NCBI GenBank assembly: GCA_042854365.1
Contig: AP031437.1
Span: 2,604,001-2,668,000 of the forward strand
Reading direction: 5' to 3'
From: Anaeromassilibacillus sp001305115
GTDB taxonomy: Bacteria > Bacillota > Clostridia > Oscillospirales > Acutalibacteraceae
Length of the DNA stretch: 64,000 nucleotides
Shown in pieces: positions 26,961 to 39,910 of this stretch (the stretch's first letter is position 1; every line of letters starts with the position of its first letter). Under the pieces are notes generated by a model. That model saw only the letters and a list, made by a program, of their open reading frames with translations, made no database searches and was not told the origin of the DNA. Made by a program: the position numbers and the translations under genes.

Positions 26961-27094
26961 TTGCTTGTCCCTCTCCTTTCTGCGGGAAATCCCATGGGGT
27001 TGTGTTTATTGTACGGCATTGCGGACAAAATGGCAAGTTTCCCAAAGGAAATTCTGATTTGCCAATTTCCGTCACAGGCCATTCAAAAGTCATC

Positions 27095-27122
27095 AAAAAA
27101 GGCCCGGCGTTTAGCCGGGCCT
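27095..27122 (-). terminator. Terminator of the USP-like gene
   Basis: Minus strand: GGCCCGGC and GCCGGGCC around a TAAAC loop, then TTTTTT. Confidence 0.9.
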
Positions 27123-27143
27123 CTCTAGCCTTGTCAATGGCAA

Positions 27144-27581
27144 TTATGCGTGTGCTGCTCTGGCAGAAACTGCCTTTCTGTTTGCTGGGCAGATATTATA
27201 TATGATTCCGTCTTTTGCCACCATCGAAATCGGAATTCTGGGCAAAAGCTTATGAAGAACTTCCACAAATCCGTTGACAGGGGCCTCCGCCATCCCTGTC
27301 ACAATATGAGTCGCTCCTATTTGTTTTACAAACCCAACCGCCAATAATGCGGCATCATCGTGGAAATATACGGACATCTCTGCCTGTACATCGCGCGATG
27401 TCTGTCTCAGATACTCCAACTCCTCACAATCGGCATCAAATCCCGCCGAAGTCGGCTGTACACATAGCACATGCAAAGGAATCGACCGTTCTTCTGCGAT
27501 TCGCTTTCCTGCTTTAATCAATCTGTCACAATCGCGCTGGCCTGTAACACAAACCAGAACCGCTCCTCTGTCGCTCACCAT
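27144..27581 (-). CDS. Universal-stress-protein-like (KdpD USP-type) protein
   Basis: A 145-residue soluble alpha/beta protein. VLVCVTGQRDCDRLIKAGKRIAEE and LHVLCVQPT form the first strand-helix-strand, as in the USP domain of KdpD, and ATHIVTGMAEAP is the typical later segment. In KdpD this region serves as a sensor module; here it stands alone. Whether it binds nucleotide is not clear, since the usual G-2x-G-9x-GS/T pattern is absent. AGGAGG lies before ATG 27581 and a strong terminator follows, so it is a single-gene unit. Confidence 0.65.
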   Translation of the reverse strand: MVSDRGAVLVCVTGQRDCDRLIKAGKRIAEERSIPLHVLCVQPTSAGFDADCEELEYLRQTSRDVQAEMSVYFHDDAALLAVGFVKQIGATHIVTGMAEAPVNGFVEVLHKLLPRIPISMVAKDGIIYNICPANRKAVSARAAHA

Positions 27582-27984
27582 TTTACCTCCTTTCCGTCAA
27601 TCTCATTGTGTACCTACCGGGGAAACCTGCCACTTACACGGGCTGTAAATCCCCGCCTATTTAAGTATAGTAAAAAATCCGCCAGTTATGGTAACGTTCA
27701 GTGTCCATTTCATGAATAAACTGTAAAGGATTCACCAAACAGCCGAATTCCCATCCAACTTGATCGCCACCCCATCCATCAACAGGATTCCAGACCTATT
27801 TTGGAATCAGTACTTTTCTTTCTATGTTTAGTGTATCACAATTTCTATAATAACTCCAGAAACATTCTTGTAATTTTTATGAATTTATTCTAATTTTCAT
27901 TTATGATAAACACAAAAAAGCAGAGTTCCGGGGAAAATCCCTTTCGCTCTGCTTTTTGTGCCCCTAAGCGCTGACGGGGGCGCC
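27582..27984. other. Intergenic region
   Basis: About 400 bases without a recognised gene. It includes the terminator of the M23 gene and AT-rich sequence that probably holds the promoter of the USP-like gene. Confidence 0.5.
27913..27958 (-). terminator. Terminator of the SpoIIQ-like gene
   Basis: Minus strand: AAAAAGCAGAG pairs with CTCTGCTTTTT around a GC-rich loop that can itself pair (GGGATTTTCCCC), ending in a T run. The symmetry would let it act in both directions. Confidence 0.8.
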
Positions 27985-28722
27985 TTATTCAAAAATAGTC
28001 AATGGATCGATCCATTTTCCCGACTTCTTGACTGCAAAATGCAGATGTGGATCGTCCGCACTCTCGCATGGAGTGGTACCAACTGTACCAATTTTCTGGC
28101 CTGCTTTTACCGTGTCCCCTGCCTTAACATCCATGGTTTCCAATCCGCAATAACAGCCGCCGATCTCACCATGCTCAATATATACCACATTGCCAAATAG
28201 ATCGTCATGATATGCATTTTTAACGGTTCCATCCGCGATCGCCGTTACTTCGTCTCCCAGTTCTGCGGCAAAATCTACACCTGCATGTGCGCGCCAATCC
28301 TTCATCGTTTTGGAATAGATAAGATCTTCGATACTAAATTTTTGTACCACAGTATCTCCGACTGGATAGGAAAATGTCTCCGGGACCGTTGTCGTCTTGA
28401 CAACCGGTTCCTCTGAGGAAACAGGCGCCTTCGAAGCTGGCGCTTGGCTACTTGGAGCGGCACTCGACGGCGTTGATGAGGACACCGCTGAACGACTGCT
28501 CTGTGGTACTTCTAGCACCCCGCTTACCGCCTCATTAGCCGGAAAGGCGGTTGTCTGGCTGCTGGATGGGACGTCCTCCTCCGGTGTTGCATAGTTAATG
28601 ACGCTATCGTACGTCGTCCAGGCGGCCACACCGATGGCAATTAAACAGACGCCCAGAGCAATGTAAAAGCCTTTGGAAGACCCGCCGGATGAATGGTTCT
28701 TCTGATAATGGTTATTAGTCAT
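27985..28722 (-). CDS. Membrane-anchored M23 peptidase (SpoIIQ-like)
   Basis: A 245-residue protein with one N-terminal transmembrane helix (about 17-38), a long Ser/Pro/Ala-rich linker (50-120) and a LytM/M23 domain. HAGVDF and DDPHLHF supply the zinc ligands H, D and H, so the metal site is complete, unlike Bacillus SpoIIQ, where it is degenerate. Clostridial SpoIIQ proteins keep the zinc site and act in engulfment together with SpoIIIAH. ATG 28722 is chosen for CGGAGG upstream. No spoIIIA genes are visible here, so the sporulation role is inference; a general wall endopeptidase is the alternative. Confidence 0.82.
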   Translation of the reverse strand: MTNNHYQKNHSSGGSSKGFYIALGVCLIAIGVAAWTTYDSVINYATPEEDVPSSSQTTAFPANEAVSGVLEVPQSSRSAVSSSTPSSAAPSSQAPASKAPVSSEEPVVKTTTVPETFSYPVGDTVVQKFSIEDLIYSKTMKDWRAHAGVDFAAELGDEVTAIADGTVKNAYHDDLFGNVVYIEHGEIGGCYCGLETMDVKAGDTVKAGQKIGTVGTTPCESADDPHLHFAVKKSGKWIDPLTIFE

Positions 28723-28814
28723 TCGTTGCACCTCCGAGTCTATTTTTGCCACCTATTCCGGGGAATATGCGGTAAATGTAAAAATAGACGTTCCATCCCC
28801 ATTCCAGAAAACAC

Positions 28815-28849
28815 GAAAAAAGACCGAACCCTTTCGGATTCGGTCTTTC
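28815..28849 (-). terminator. Orphan minus-strand terminator
   Basis: Minus strand: AAAGACCGAA pairs with TTCGGTCTTT and is followed by six T. No protein gene on this strand precedes it, since the M23 gene starts after it and lexA runs the other way. Confidence 0.7.
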
Positions 28850-28930
28850 TTCTTAGCTTGAGGGGTATATTGAGGAGGGTAGAACATGTATCAAGTTCTG
28901 GTGCGGCTCCATTGCTTGATTACGAGTTTT
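28815..28930 (-). ncRNA. Possible small RNA upstream of the orphan terminator
   Basis: Between a minus-strand TATAAT (28936-28931) and the orphan terminator lies about 115 bases without a reading frame. The sequence contains a small hairpin (AGAAC...GTTCT). The -35 region is poor and no known RNA family was recognised, so this is only a candidate. Confidence 0.25.
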
Positions 28931-29068
28931 ATTATACTCACTTTACCTCTTTCAGTTGTTACGATGCTATGAATATTCTTTAAACTATTTCAGTAGATTT
29001 TTTGAACGATTTTCCGTGTGTTTTGCCAAAAATTGCTGGTTTCAAAAGAAATCTTCGGAAACTTTTGC

Positions 29069-29107
29069 AAACAAACGTTTACATTTTTCAATTGGTTGTG
29101 TTATAAT
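29069..29107 (+). promoter_or_regulatory. lexA promoter with probable LexA operator
   Basis: TTTACA (29078-29083) and TATAAT (29102-29107) are 18 bases apart. AAACAAACGTTT (29069-29080) is a symmetric variant of the Gram-positive SOS box GAAC-N4-GTTC and overlaps the -35. This fits autoregulation of lexA. Confidence 0.6.
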
Positions 29108-29296
29108 ATAGGAGATGAATCGATGGGTGAAATGAGGTTCATAAGAATCCGTTTCCACCTACTTTTATTTGAAATACTGTGCAGAGGATGGATTCTTTAA
29201 TCCCTTCCCAGTGGATTGTCTATTTTTCCAAATCCTCTATAAAATCTTCTGCAAATGATTATAAGGAAGCTGCACCAGGAAAGTGAGGATGCAAAC

Positions 29297-29881
29297 ATGT
29301 TGACAGAAAGCCAAAAAAAAGTATACGATTACTTAAAGAGCCGTGCACAGGGGGGCCTTCCACCGACGGTACGGGAAATCTGCAAGGCAACTGGATTGAA
29401 GTCTACTTCCAGTGTTCATGCACATCTGAAAACATTGGAACGAGAAGGCTATATCAGCCGAGACGCCGGGCTTAACCGCGCCATTCACCTCGCGGGAGAA
29501 CAACCCACCATGCAAGTTCCTGTAGTCGGCCGTGTGGCGGCTGGACAGCCGATTTTAGCTGTAGAGGAAGTGGAGGGGTACGTCCCCTTCTGCCCTCCCA
29601 ACCAGAATGCCGATGAGTATTTTGCCTTGCGCGTCCGCGGGGAAAGTATGAAGTGTGCTGGAATTTTGGACGGGGATCTCGTAGTTGCGCGCAAAGTTTC
29701 TACTGCCGAAGACGGCGAGATGATTGTAGCGCTGATTGAAGATGAAGCTACCGTTAAGTATCTGTACCGGGAAGCAGACCGTATTCGCTTACAACCCGAT
29801 AACCCCGACTATGAGCCCATTTATGCAACCGATGTGGCAGTAATCGGAAAAGTCGCCGCGGTCATTCGTTATTATAAATGA
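29297..29881 (+). CDS. lexA: SOS repressor LexA
   Basis: A 194-residue self-cleaving repressor. The N-terminal winged helix (LTESQKKVYDYLKS, GLPPTVREICKATGLKS) binds SOS boxes. VAAGQP contains the Ala-Gly cleavage site. RGESM carries the catalytic serine and EATVKYL the lysine. All parts of a working LexA are present and the length is normal. ATG 29297 is chosen because family members start there and AGTGAGG precedes it. The leader from the promoter is long, about 185 bases. A terminator follows. Confidence 0.96.
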   Translation: MLTESQKKVYDYLKSRAQGGLPPTVREICKATGLKSTSSVHAHLKTLEREGYISRDAGLNRAIHLAGEQPTMQVPVVGRVAAGQPILAVEEVEGYVPFCPPNQNADEYFALRVRGESMKCAGILDGDLVVARKVSTAEDGEMIVALIEDEATVKYLYREADRIRLQPDNPDYEPIYATDVAVIGKVAAVIRYYK

Positions 29882-29914
29882 AGCGTACTTCCATTTTCAT
29901 AAAGGAATCGAGAA

Positions 29915-29954
29915 AAGGCGCAGTTCCTGTGTGATAGAGGGGAACTGCGCCTTG
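29915..29954 (+). terminator. Terminator between lexA and the facing cyclase gene
   Basis: AAGGCGCAGTTCC pairs perfectly with GGAACTGCGCCTT. T-rich sequence follows on the plus strand and a weaker one on the minus strand, so it may serve both genes. Confidence 0.82.
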
Positions 29955-29968
29955 TTTCATTTTTTAGG

Positions 29969-30553
29969 TCAATCCAGTTCATCCAATAAAACAGCCCGAA
30001 CCGGAGAAGCTTCGGCCCCTTTTAGAAAAAGAGGGAATGCAAGCAATGTATAAGTTCCTTCTTCGACCTGTGATAAATCTAATCCCTCTAGAATGGGTAT
30101 TTCTGCACTGAGTAATTCCACATGCGGCCCCTCTTCTGCATGAGGCGCGCCGATGCTCCATGCATCTGTTCCCACCAGTGTGACACCCGCGGATGCCAGT
30201 GCAAATGCAGCGCTGGTGGATAAAAAGGCCTCTCCCTCGCCTTTAAACAGCAGCATCTTCTCACAATAGGGCATGATGCGGTCAATGTCCGCGCCAGTGA
30301 CAATTCCTTGTGCGGCTACTACCGTACAACGCCCCACAAAACGGGAGAGTTCCATCTCATCCACGGTTTTTCCGTCGTCGATAAAGTGACGTGGCGCGTC
30401 CACATGAGTAGCTGAGTGGCAACCTGTATAGAAGCCGGAGAGATTGTAGGAGTCCCCCAGCTCCATCCGGCGCACCAACTCCCGGCGTGGCACGGGATCT
30501 CCTGGATAAACCGGTGTAGAAAATAGCTCCCGCGAAATGTCAATGACCTTCAT
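29969..30553 (-). CDS. Cyclase family protein (kynurenine-formamidase-like)
   Basis: A 194-residue metal-dependent amidohydrolase-like protein. CHSATHVDAPRHF corresponds to the family motif HxGTHxDxPxH, giving His and Asp ligands for zinc or manganese. LVGTDAWSIG, near residue 125, is also typical. Known members hydrolyse N-formylkynurenine or act in polyketide cyclisation; here no tryptophan genes are near, so the substrate is open. It follows the MTA/SAH nucleosidase gene by about 100 bases and may be cotranscribed. Confidence 0.85.
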   Translation of the reverse strand: MKVIDISRELFSTPVYPGDPVPRRELVRRMELGDSYNLSGFYTGCHSATHVDAPRHFIDDGKTVDEMELSRFVGRCTVVAAQGIVTGADIDRIMPYCEKMLLFKGEGEAFLSTSAAFALASAGVTLVGTDAWSIGAPHAEEGPHVELLSAEIPILEGLDLSQVEEGTYTLLAFPLFLKGAEASPVRAVLLDELD

Positions 30554-30654
30554 CCTTCTCCGCCTCCTTCCTTTTCTTGTAATATTTTTGTAATATTTTG
30601 AAAGAAATAGACCATCTAGTTTGTCTTATCAATAGGGAATTCTTGCTTGCCGCT

Positions 30655-31359
30655 TTATTTGGCCTTTTCCAGCATTGGAAGCGCTGTACAAAGCAGCTCT
30701 GTGGTCTGATGTGCAGCAAAGGTTGAAAATTGTTCGTAGTCAACTCCGGCATTGCTGTCAGCATTATCCGAGATACAACGAACCGCTGTATATTCGGTTC
30801 CGTTGATATAGCATACTTGGGCAATGCTCCCGCTTTCCATTTCGCAGGCGATTGCGCCAAACGTGGAGGCTATCCAATGTAGCTTTTCCGCGCTGCTGAT
30901 AAATTGATCGCCGGAAGCAATCCGCCCGACATGAACATCCCCTTGATATGCACAGCATTTAGCCGCTTCGGCAAGTACCCGATTCATATTTGAGGAGGTG
31001 GGGATTACAACCAGGTTAATACCGGATACCATGCCAATCTTGTCGCCGATCTGCGTCGTATCCACATCGTGTTGAATGGCTCCGTCTGCCAGGACGAGGT
31101 CCCCGATCTTGACATCCGCGCCGATTCCCCCTGCAACGCCGCTATTGATGATTCGATCCGGTGCATAATGTAAGATCATCGTTTGGGCGCAGATTGCCGC
31201 ATTGACTTTACCGACATTACAACGCGCGACCACACAATCCACTCCTCGGATTGTGCCGCGTACAAAATCCATTCCACTGATGGTTTCCGTCTGTGGATGT
31301 TCCAGTTTCGCAAGAATTTCTTCCACTTCAATTGCCATCGCGCCAATGATTCCGATCAT
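30655..31359 (-). CDS. mtnN: 5'-methylthioadenosine/S-adenosylhomocysteine nucleosidase
   Basis: A 234-residue enzyme that splits MTA and SAH into adenine and the thioribose or ribosyl-homocysteine, feeding methionine salvage and the activated methyl cycle. MIGIIGAMAIEVEEIL holds the catalytic-base glutamate. GVAGGIGADVKIGDLVLA is the phosphorylase-fold loop. ACEMESGSIAQVC binds the ribose hydroxyls. AVRCISDNAD carries the catalytic aspartate. Every key residue is present. The start has only a modest GCGGGATG in front. Confidence 0.95.
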   Translation of the reverse strand: MIGIIGAMAIEVEEILAKLEHPQTETISGMDFVRGTIRGVDCVVARCNVGKVNAAICAQTMILHYAPDRIINSGVAGGIGADVKIGDLVLADGAIQHDVDTTQIGDKIGMVSGINLVVIPTSSNMNRVLAEAAKCCAYQGDVHVGRIASGDQFISSAEKLHWIASTFGAIACEMESGSIAQVCYINGTEYTAVRCISDNADSNAGVDYEQFSTFAAHQTTELLCTALPMLEKAK

Positions 31360-31517
31360 AATTGCATCCCGCCATTTCTAATAAGATTACAGTTTTTGAC
31401 GTTGTCCAAATTAAAATAGGATACCGCTCTGTATCATCCCAAAATACTGCCTATTTTTTACAGTATACCTGATTGGAAATGGAATTGCAATTACTTTACA
31501 TAATCACAAAATTTCTG

Positions 31518-31546
31518 TTGTATTCGGCTAATTTTTGTAATATAAT
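31518..31546 (+). promoter_or_regulatory. Promoter of the amidase gene
   Basis: TTGTAT (31518-31523) and TATAAT (31541-31546) are 17 bases apart, about 50 bases before the start codon. Confidence 0.7.
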
Positions 31547-31596
31547 TGGAACTGTTCAACAACCTATGAGAAAAGAGAGGATGGAGAGAAAAAAAG

Positions 31597-32643
31597 ATGA
31601 ATCGTACATTGAAAAGGTTTTTTTCCGCCGTTGCCTTGGGCTTGACCCTTTGCCTGTTTTCGGCGTCGTTTTGTAGTGCGGCGGCCGCCTCTACATCGGA
31701 GGCAGTACAAGAACATACCCTTTCTAATGCGCAATATGACGGTCCGAATGGGCGCTTTAAAGTTTATCTGAGTCCATCTGCACAGCCGTGGAATCCTTAT
31801 TGTGATGGAAGCGGCAGTGAGGAATATTACATGCGCCAAGTTGCAACAGCGATGATTCCTTATTTACAAAGTTATGGAATTGACTATGTATTGCCAGGCG
31901 CACAAACAGGCTCCTCTGCCAACCAGAAGTCCTTTTTGACCAATCGCGCGAATGAAGCTAAAAATACGGGCTGTGACCTCTATTTAGCGATCCATTCCAA
32001 CGCAGCCACGGGAAAAACCCGCGGTACTCGTATCTATTACTACACAAAGAGTGCCGAAAGCTTGCGCTTTGCAAAAGTTTTACAATCAACCTTCAACTAT
32101 CCAGATAAATCTAATATCAAGCTCGCCTATAACGACGCTTTGATGGAGATGTACCTGCCAACCATGCCCCATGCATTGATTGAGACAGCTTTCCATGACA
32201 ATCCACAGGACGTCGCCTGGATTAAGAGTAACATCAATACGATGGCCAAGAGCCTTGCGGATGCTGTCAATGAGTTTGCCAAAGGCAGTACTGGAACAGC
32301 GGTGGCATCCGGCCTCTCGATGGATCGTATCTTTGCGAACCTTTCCACTGGAACCGCAATCATCCTGAATGTTTCCTCCACCACTGGTCAAACGGTGCCC
32401 AGTCTGGTGTGGAGTTCCAGCAATCCGGCAGTCGCTTCTGTTGACCAGGGTGGTTTCGTGCTGGGGATGAGCGCAGGCGAAACCGTGATCTCTGCCACCA
32501 CGCCAACCGGAACTTCTGTGCGCTGTACGGTGACTGTGACCGGGCCTACCATGCAAATTGGCGGCGGTCCTGTCGCTTCCGCCGAAGGAGAGTATGTCGC
32601 CAATCCAACAGAGGAAACAGGAGCAATTACTCCAACTGCTTAA
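31597..32643 (+). CDS. Secreted N-acetylmuramoyl-L-alanine amidase with bacterial Ig-like domain
   Basis: A 348-residue exported protein. After a signal peptide (about 1-28) comes an Amidase_3 domain (about 50-230) and then a Big_2-like domain (ASGLSMDRIFANLSTG... to residue 315). YLAIHSNA gives one zinc His and ALIETAFHDN the catalytic Glu. The usual first-ligand motif with GHGG is absent: that place reads YLSPSAQPWN, followed by EEYYM, the second-ligand region. This pattern is known in a clostridial amidase subgroup, and activity is uncertain. GAGAGGA precedes ATG 31597. A terminator follows. Confidence 0.85.
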   Translation: MNRTLKRFFSAVALGLTLCLFSASFCSAAAASTSEAVQEHTLSNAQYDGPNGRFKVYLSPSAQPWNPYCDGSGSEEYYMRQVATAMIPYLQSYGIDYVLPGAQTGSSANQKSFLTNRANEAKNTGCDLYLAIHSNAATGKTRGTRIYYYTKSAESLRFAKVLQSTFNYPDKSNIKLAYNDALMEMYLPTMPHALIETAFHDNPQDVAWIKSNINTMAKSLADAVNEFAKGSTGTAVASGLSMDRIFANLSTGTAIILNVSSTTGQTVPSLVWSSSNPAVASVDQGGFVLGMSAGETVISATTPTGTSVRCTVTVTGPTMQIGGGPVASAEGEYVANPTEETGAITPTA

Positions 32644-32661
32644 GAGAATCTATGAGGCCAT

Positions 32662-32711
32662 GAGGGTGTCCTAAAAGTCATGAAATGACGGAAGGATACC
32701 CTCTTTTTTTT
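32662..32711 (+). terminator. Terminator of the amidase gene
   Basis: GAGGGTGTCCT pairs with AGGATACCCTC around a loop that can also pair (GTCATGAAATGAC), and eight T follow. Confidence 0.92.
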
Positions 32712-32848
32712 AGAAATTCAGATATTTTTGCAGACAGAAAGAGGATGCCCCTTTCCTATGAATCCATCGATTCGTAGTTTGGGGAACGCCAATAAGGAAG
32801 TAAGAGAAACTTATTAACTTAACGGCTGACAAACGAGGTTGCTAAAGG

Positions 32849-32890
32849 AACCGGCGTGCTATTTCACAATGAAATGCCACGCCGGTTTTC
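32849..32890 (+). other. Hairpin, terminator-like
   Basis: AACCGGCGTG pairs with CACGCCGGTT, with an inner ATTTC/GAAAT stem, then TTTC. No plus-strand gene ends right before it. It could close an unrecognised short transcript in 32712-32848 or mark the edge of the mobile-element relic. Confidence 0.5.
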
Positions 32891-33130
32891 TACGTATTTC
32901 AAACTATGTTTACAGAGGCAAGAATGGTTTGACATTTCCAACAGTCCAATCATGCCGGATAGGCCCAATGGCATCGGGCTTTTTCACCCTCTAAATGCGT
33001 AGACACGAATACCATGATATCAGCGAGTGCAAGCGGATTTCTGCTTGCGCCCGCTTGGTTACAAAGACGGAGAAAGCCGTCAAGGGCGCGGAGCGTTCAT
33101 CTTAACCCTTGGCGGCTTCCTTTGTCTTTG

Positions 33131-33367
33131 CTATTTCTTGTTTACGATGGCCTGCACCAGTTTTGCCTGCAAGCGGTGTTTCATGTATTCGTCCACCCGC
33201 ACATGAGGCGTACCGTCCAGATCGTAGAGTGTCCGGGTACACAGCTTATTCATGTAGCCGTCATAGTACCGCAAGAGGCGTTCCACTGCCTGCGGATCAC
33301 CAGCGCGGGCCTCTGCAAAAACTAACAGGGGCAGAAGCACCCTGCCGTGGAATGTGGGCTGCTTCAT
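33131..33367 (-). CDS. Conjugative-element helix-turn-helix protein, relic
   Basis: A 78-residue protein that closely resembles the small HTH proteins of Tn916/Tn1549-type conjugative transposons. LLPLLVFAEARAGDPQAVERLLRYY followed by YMNKLCTRTLYD and a final LQAKLVQAIVNKK is the usual pattern. ATG 33367 is chosen for AGAGGG upstream. In complete elements it lies among regulatory genes near the excisionase and integrase. Here none of those follows, so this looks like a leftover of an excised or decayed element. The DNA downstream on its strand (33010-33130) is GC-rich like this gene and probably belongs to the same relic. Confidence 0.75.
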   Translation of the reverse strand: MKQPTFHGRVLLPLLVFAEARAGDPQAVERLLRYYDGYMNKLCTRTLYDLDGTPHVRVDEYMKHRLQAKLVQAIVNKK

Positions 33368-34223
33368 TGGGGACACCCTCTTTATTTTTATGCAAGTGAA
33401 TTTTAAGAGAATCATTTCCTTGATAGCAGATACTTGCGTTCTACTTTTCACCACGGTAAACAAAATTAGTAAACTATTGAAAATATGTTATATTCTAATC
33501 AGTAATAGTTAACTTATTGCATGTATAATAAATCCGCGTGCAGTTTTATTTATGTCTATTGATTAGCATGTGCTAATCGCCTCCGTCCACCGTCCTAAAC
33601 GACCTTTAAAGAAAGGCGAGCTTCTCTGAGACAATACCCTCTCCTACACATCCTGTCGCTACGCTCTTGTGACCAGGTGCGTCACTGCATTCACGCAGAG
33701 AATTCTGCTCCTACGGTATTCTGCACCGAAGGACAGCTAATCCATGCTGTTTCGAACAACGAATCAGTCCGCTTGGCCGACGGCATCAAACTTAACAAGC
33801 TCTTCGAAATTCAAATCGGCTCCCTTAAAATTGACTTTAATGGTTATGCTTTGAAAACTGCCGGTGTCTCCCCGGAAGCCCATCCTTGGTGAAATCAGTC
33901 AACGTCTTCGGCGTAAAAGGGATGCAGAGATTGTGATCTCTCGTCCACGGCTCAATTCGGGGATACCATCCGTTCTCAAAACACCAGCTTTGCAACTACA
34001 AAAGAAATTTTTCGTGAAGAATCCATTCGCCCATTTTCTCACAAATCAGAACAATCTATCTCTTAATACGAACGCATCCCACTCCCTTTAATATCCGTTT
34101 TCATTCTACAATCCAGTTAATACGTATATATTTTGATCTTTAATAAGATCCATCCATCGCTAAAAAACAAACAACTGCCCTACAAATCCAACGTTCTGAG
34201 GACTACAAAAAATTTGTATACAA
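33368..34223. other. Unexplained region between mobile-element relic and rRNA operon
   Basis: About 850 bases without a supported gene. It contains the 18-base palindrome GATTAGCATGTGCTAATC (33561-33578). Short frames exist on both strands between 33680 and 33960. On the minus strand ITIKVNFKGADLNFEELVKF with flanking residues reads like protein, but stops and a frame change interrupt it, so a decayed gene is possible. The right part, from about 34080, is AT-rich and holds only the rRNA operon terminator. Confidence 0.5.
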
Positions 34224-34255
34224 CGAAAAAGGAACTACAAAAGATGTAGTTCCTT
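34224..34255 (-). terminator. Terminator of the rRNA operon
   Basis: Minus strand: AAGGAACTACA pairs with TGTAGTTCCTT and is followed by a T run, 7 bases after the CCA end of tRNA-Asn. Confidence 0.9.
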
Positions 34256-34262
34256 CAAAAAG

Positions 34263-34338
34263 TGGCTCCCCCTGTTGGACTCGAACCAACGACCCTGCGG
34301 TTAACAGCCGCATGCTCTACCGGCTGAGCTAAGGAGGA
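34263..34338 (-). tRNA. tRNA-Asn (GTT)
   Basis: A 76-base cloverleaf with acceptor TCCTCCT/AGGGGGA, anticodon loop CTGTTAA (GTT), T loop TTCGAGT, discriminator G and encoded CCA. Last gene of the rRNA operon. Confidence 0.97.
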
Positions 34339-34346
34339 ATGTTTAT

Positions 34347-34462
<116 letters not shown>

Positions 34463-34520
34463 TCTATTTAGTACATTCCTGTCTAAATAGCTCTCTATAT
34501 TCACTTTCCTTGTTTGCTTT

Positions 34521-34595
34521 TGGTGACCCGTGCGGGAATCGAACCCACGTTAACGGCGTGAGAGGCCGCTGTCTTAACCGCTTGACCAACGGGCC
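34521..34595 (-). tRNA. tRNA-Glu (CTC)
   Basis: A 75-base cloverleaf with acceptor GGCCCGT/ACGGGTC, anticodon stem GCGGC/GCCGT and loop CTCTCAC giving anticodon CTC, T loop TTCGATT and encoded CCA. CTC reads GAG codons. It lies between 23S and 5S. Confidence 0.95.
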
Positions 34596-34658
34596 ACATC
34601 TTTCAGTCTTACGCAGAGGCCAGAGATCTCTCCGACCTCCGTCGTCCGACTTCTTTCA

Positions 34659-34734
34659 TGGTGCACCATCAGGGACTCGAACCCGGGACACCCTGATTAA
34701 GAGTCAGGTGCTCTACCAACTGAGCTAATGGTGC
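34659..34734 (-). tRNA. tRNA-Lys (CTT)
   Basis: A 76-base cloverleaf with acceptor GCACCAT/ATGGTGC, anticodon stem CTGAC-type and loop holding CTT, T loop TTCGAGT and encoded CCA. It lies directly after 23S. Confidence 0.96.
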
Positions 34735-34857
34735 AGACCTGTGGTCTCGCCGCCTCCGCGACTTACCATTCGCCAGCATACTTTTTGCCAGTACACTGAA
34801 AACTGAATAAAGATTTAAGATAGAAGCTAACTGAAAAAGCTTTGAACCAAGGAACTA

Positions 34858-37692
<2,835 letters not shown>

Positions 37693-37902
37693 TGTTTCTC
37701 TTGGTTCTTCTTGAAATTGTAGATTTCACTTAAAATCGAAACTTTACAAAGTTCTTTTTCTCGTTCTATCTGCTTCTTTATTCAGTTTTCAATGTACGGA
37801 CATAGTCTGTTTCGCTCGTTGCGATTCCTAACGAAATCTTCTTCAAACTCGTTTCCAAGTCCTTTGCGAAACTTCCTATTTACTTTTGCAGGTTTCCCTG
37901 CT

Positions 37903-37978
<76 letters not shown>

Positions 37979-38044
37979 ATATTTCCGGCTTCGAGGCTAT
38001 CCGGTCTTTCTCGCCACAGTAGCCGTTCCAGACCTTTCGGCCTG

Positions 38045-38120
38045 TGGTGGAGATAAACGGGATCGAACCGTTGACCTCCTGCTTGCAAAGCAGGCGCTCT
38101 CCCAGCTGAGCTATACCCCC
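38045..38120 (-). tRNA. tRNA-Ala (TGC)
   Basis: A 76-base cloverleaf, acceptor starting GGGGGTA, anticodon loop TTTGCAA (TGC), T loop TTCGATC and encoded CCA. It precedes tRNA-Ile in the spacer. Confidence 0.97.
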
Positions 38121-38390
38121 AACTATTTGGTTGTTCACTCAGGTGTTCTACCTTCGTTTATTTCCTCTTTGAAAGCTCTCTTCTGTCTCCCCCCAACTTC
38201 CCTTCCTTCTTCGGGAGTTTCTTTCGACTCTCCCGCCTCTCTCAGGGCCTTTCCTCACCCTTGCTTTCGGGCGGGGCTTGTGTCGAGGTTCAACCTCGAA
38301 GGGCCTTCAAAATTAAACAACGTTTTGAAATGTTTCCTCGTAATGCCTGACCTTGGATTTAGATCAGTTCTTCAACCAATCGTTTCTCCA

Positions 38391-39910
<1,520 letters not shown>

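Larger units (their letters stand above)
28723..29296. other. Intergenic region between the M23 gene and lexA
   Basis: No protein gene supported. It holds a minus-strand terminator, a possible small RNA, and the lexA promoter and operator. A 25-codon plus-strand frame at 29123 was considered and rejected. Confidence 0.5.

Noticed and set aside
29123..29200. A 25-codon frame with GGAG between the lexA promoter and lexA
   Set aside because: The GGAG would lie at the expected transcription start, so the message could hardly use it. No motif or conserved feature is visible.
33677..33892. A 71-codon plus-strand frame in the unexplained region
   Set aside because: No ribosome site. The minus strand over the same bases looks more protein-like but is interrupted. 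Kept as unexplained rather than called a gene.
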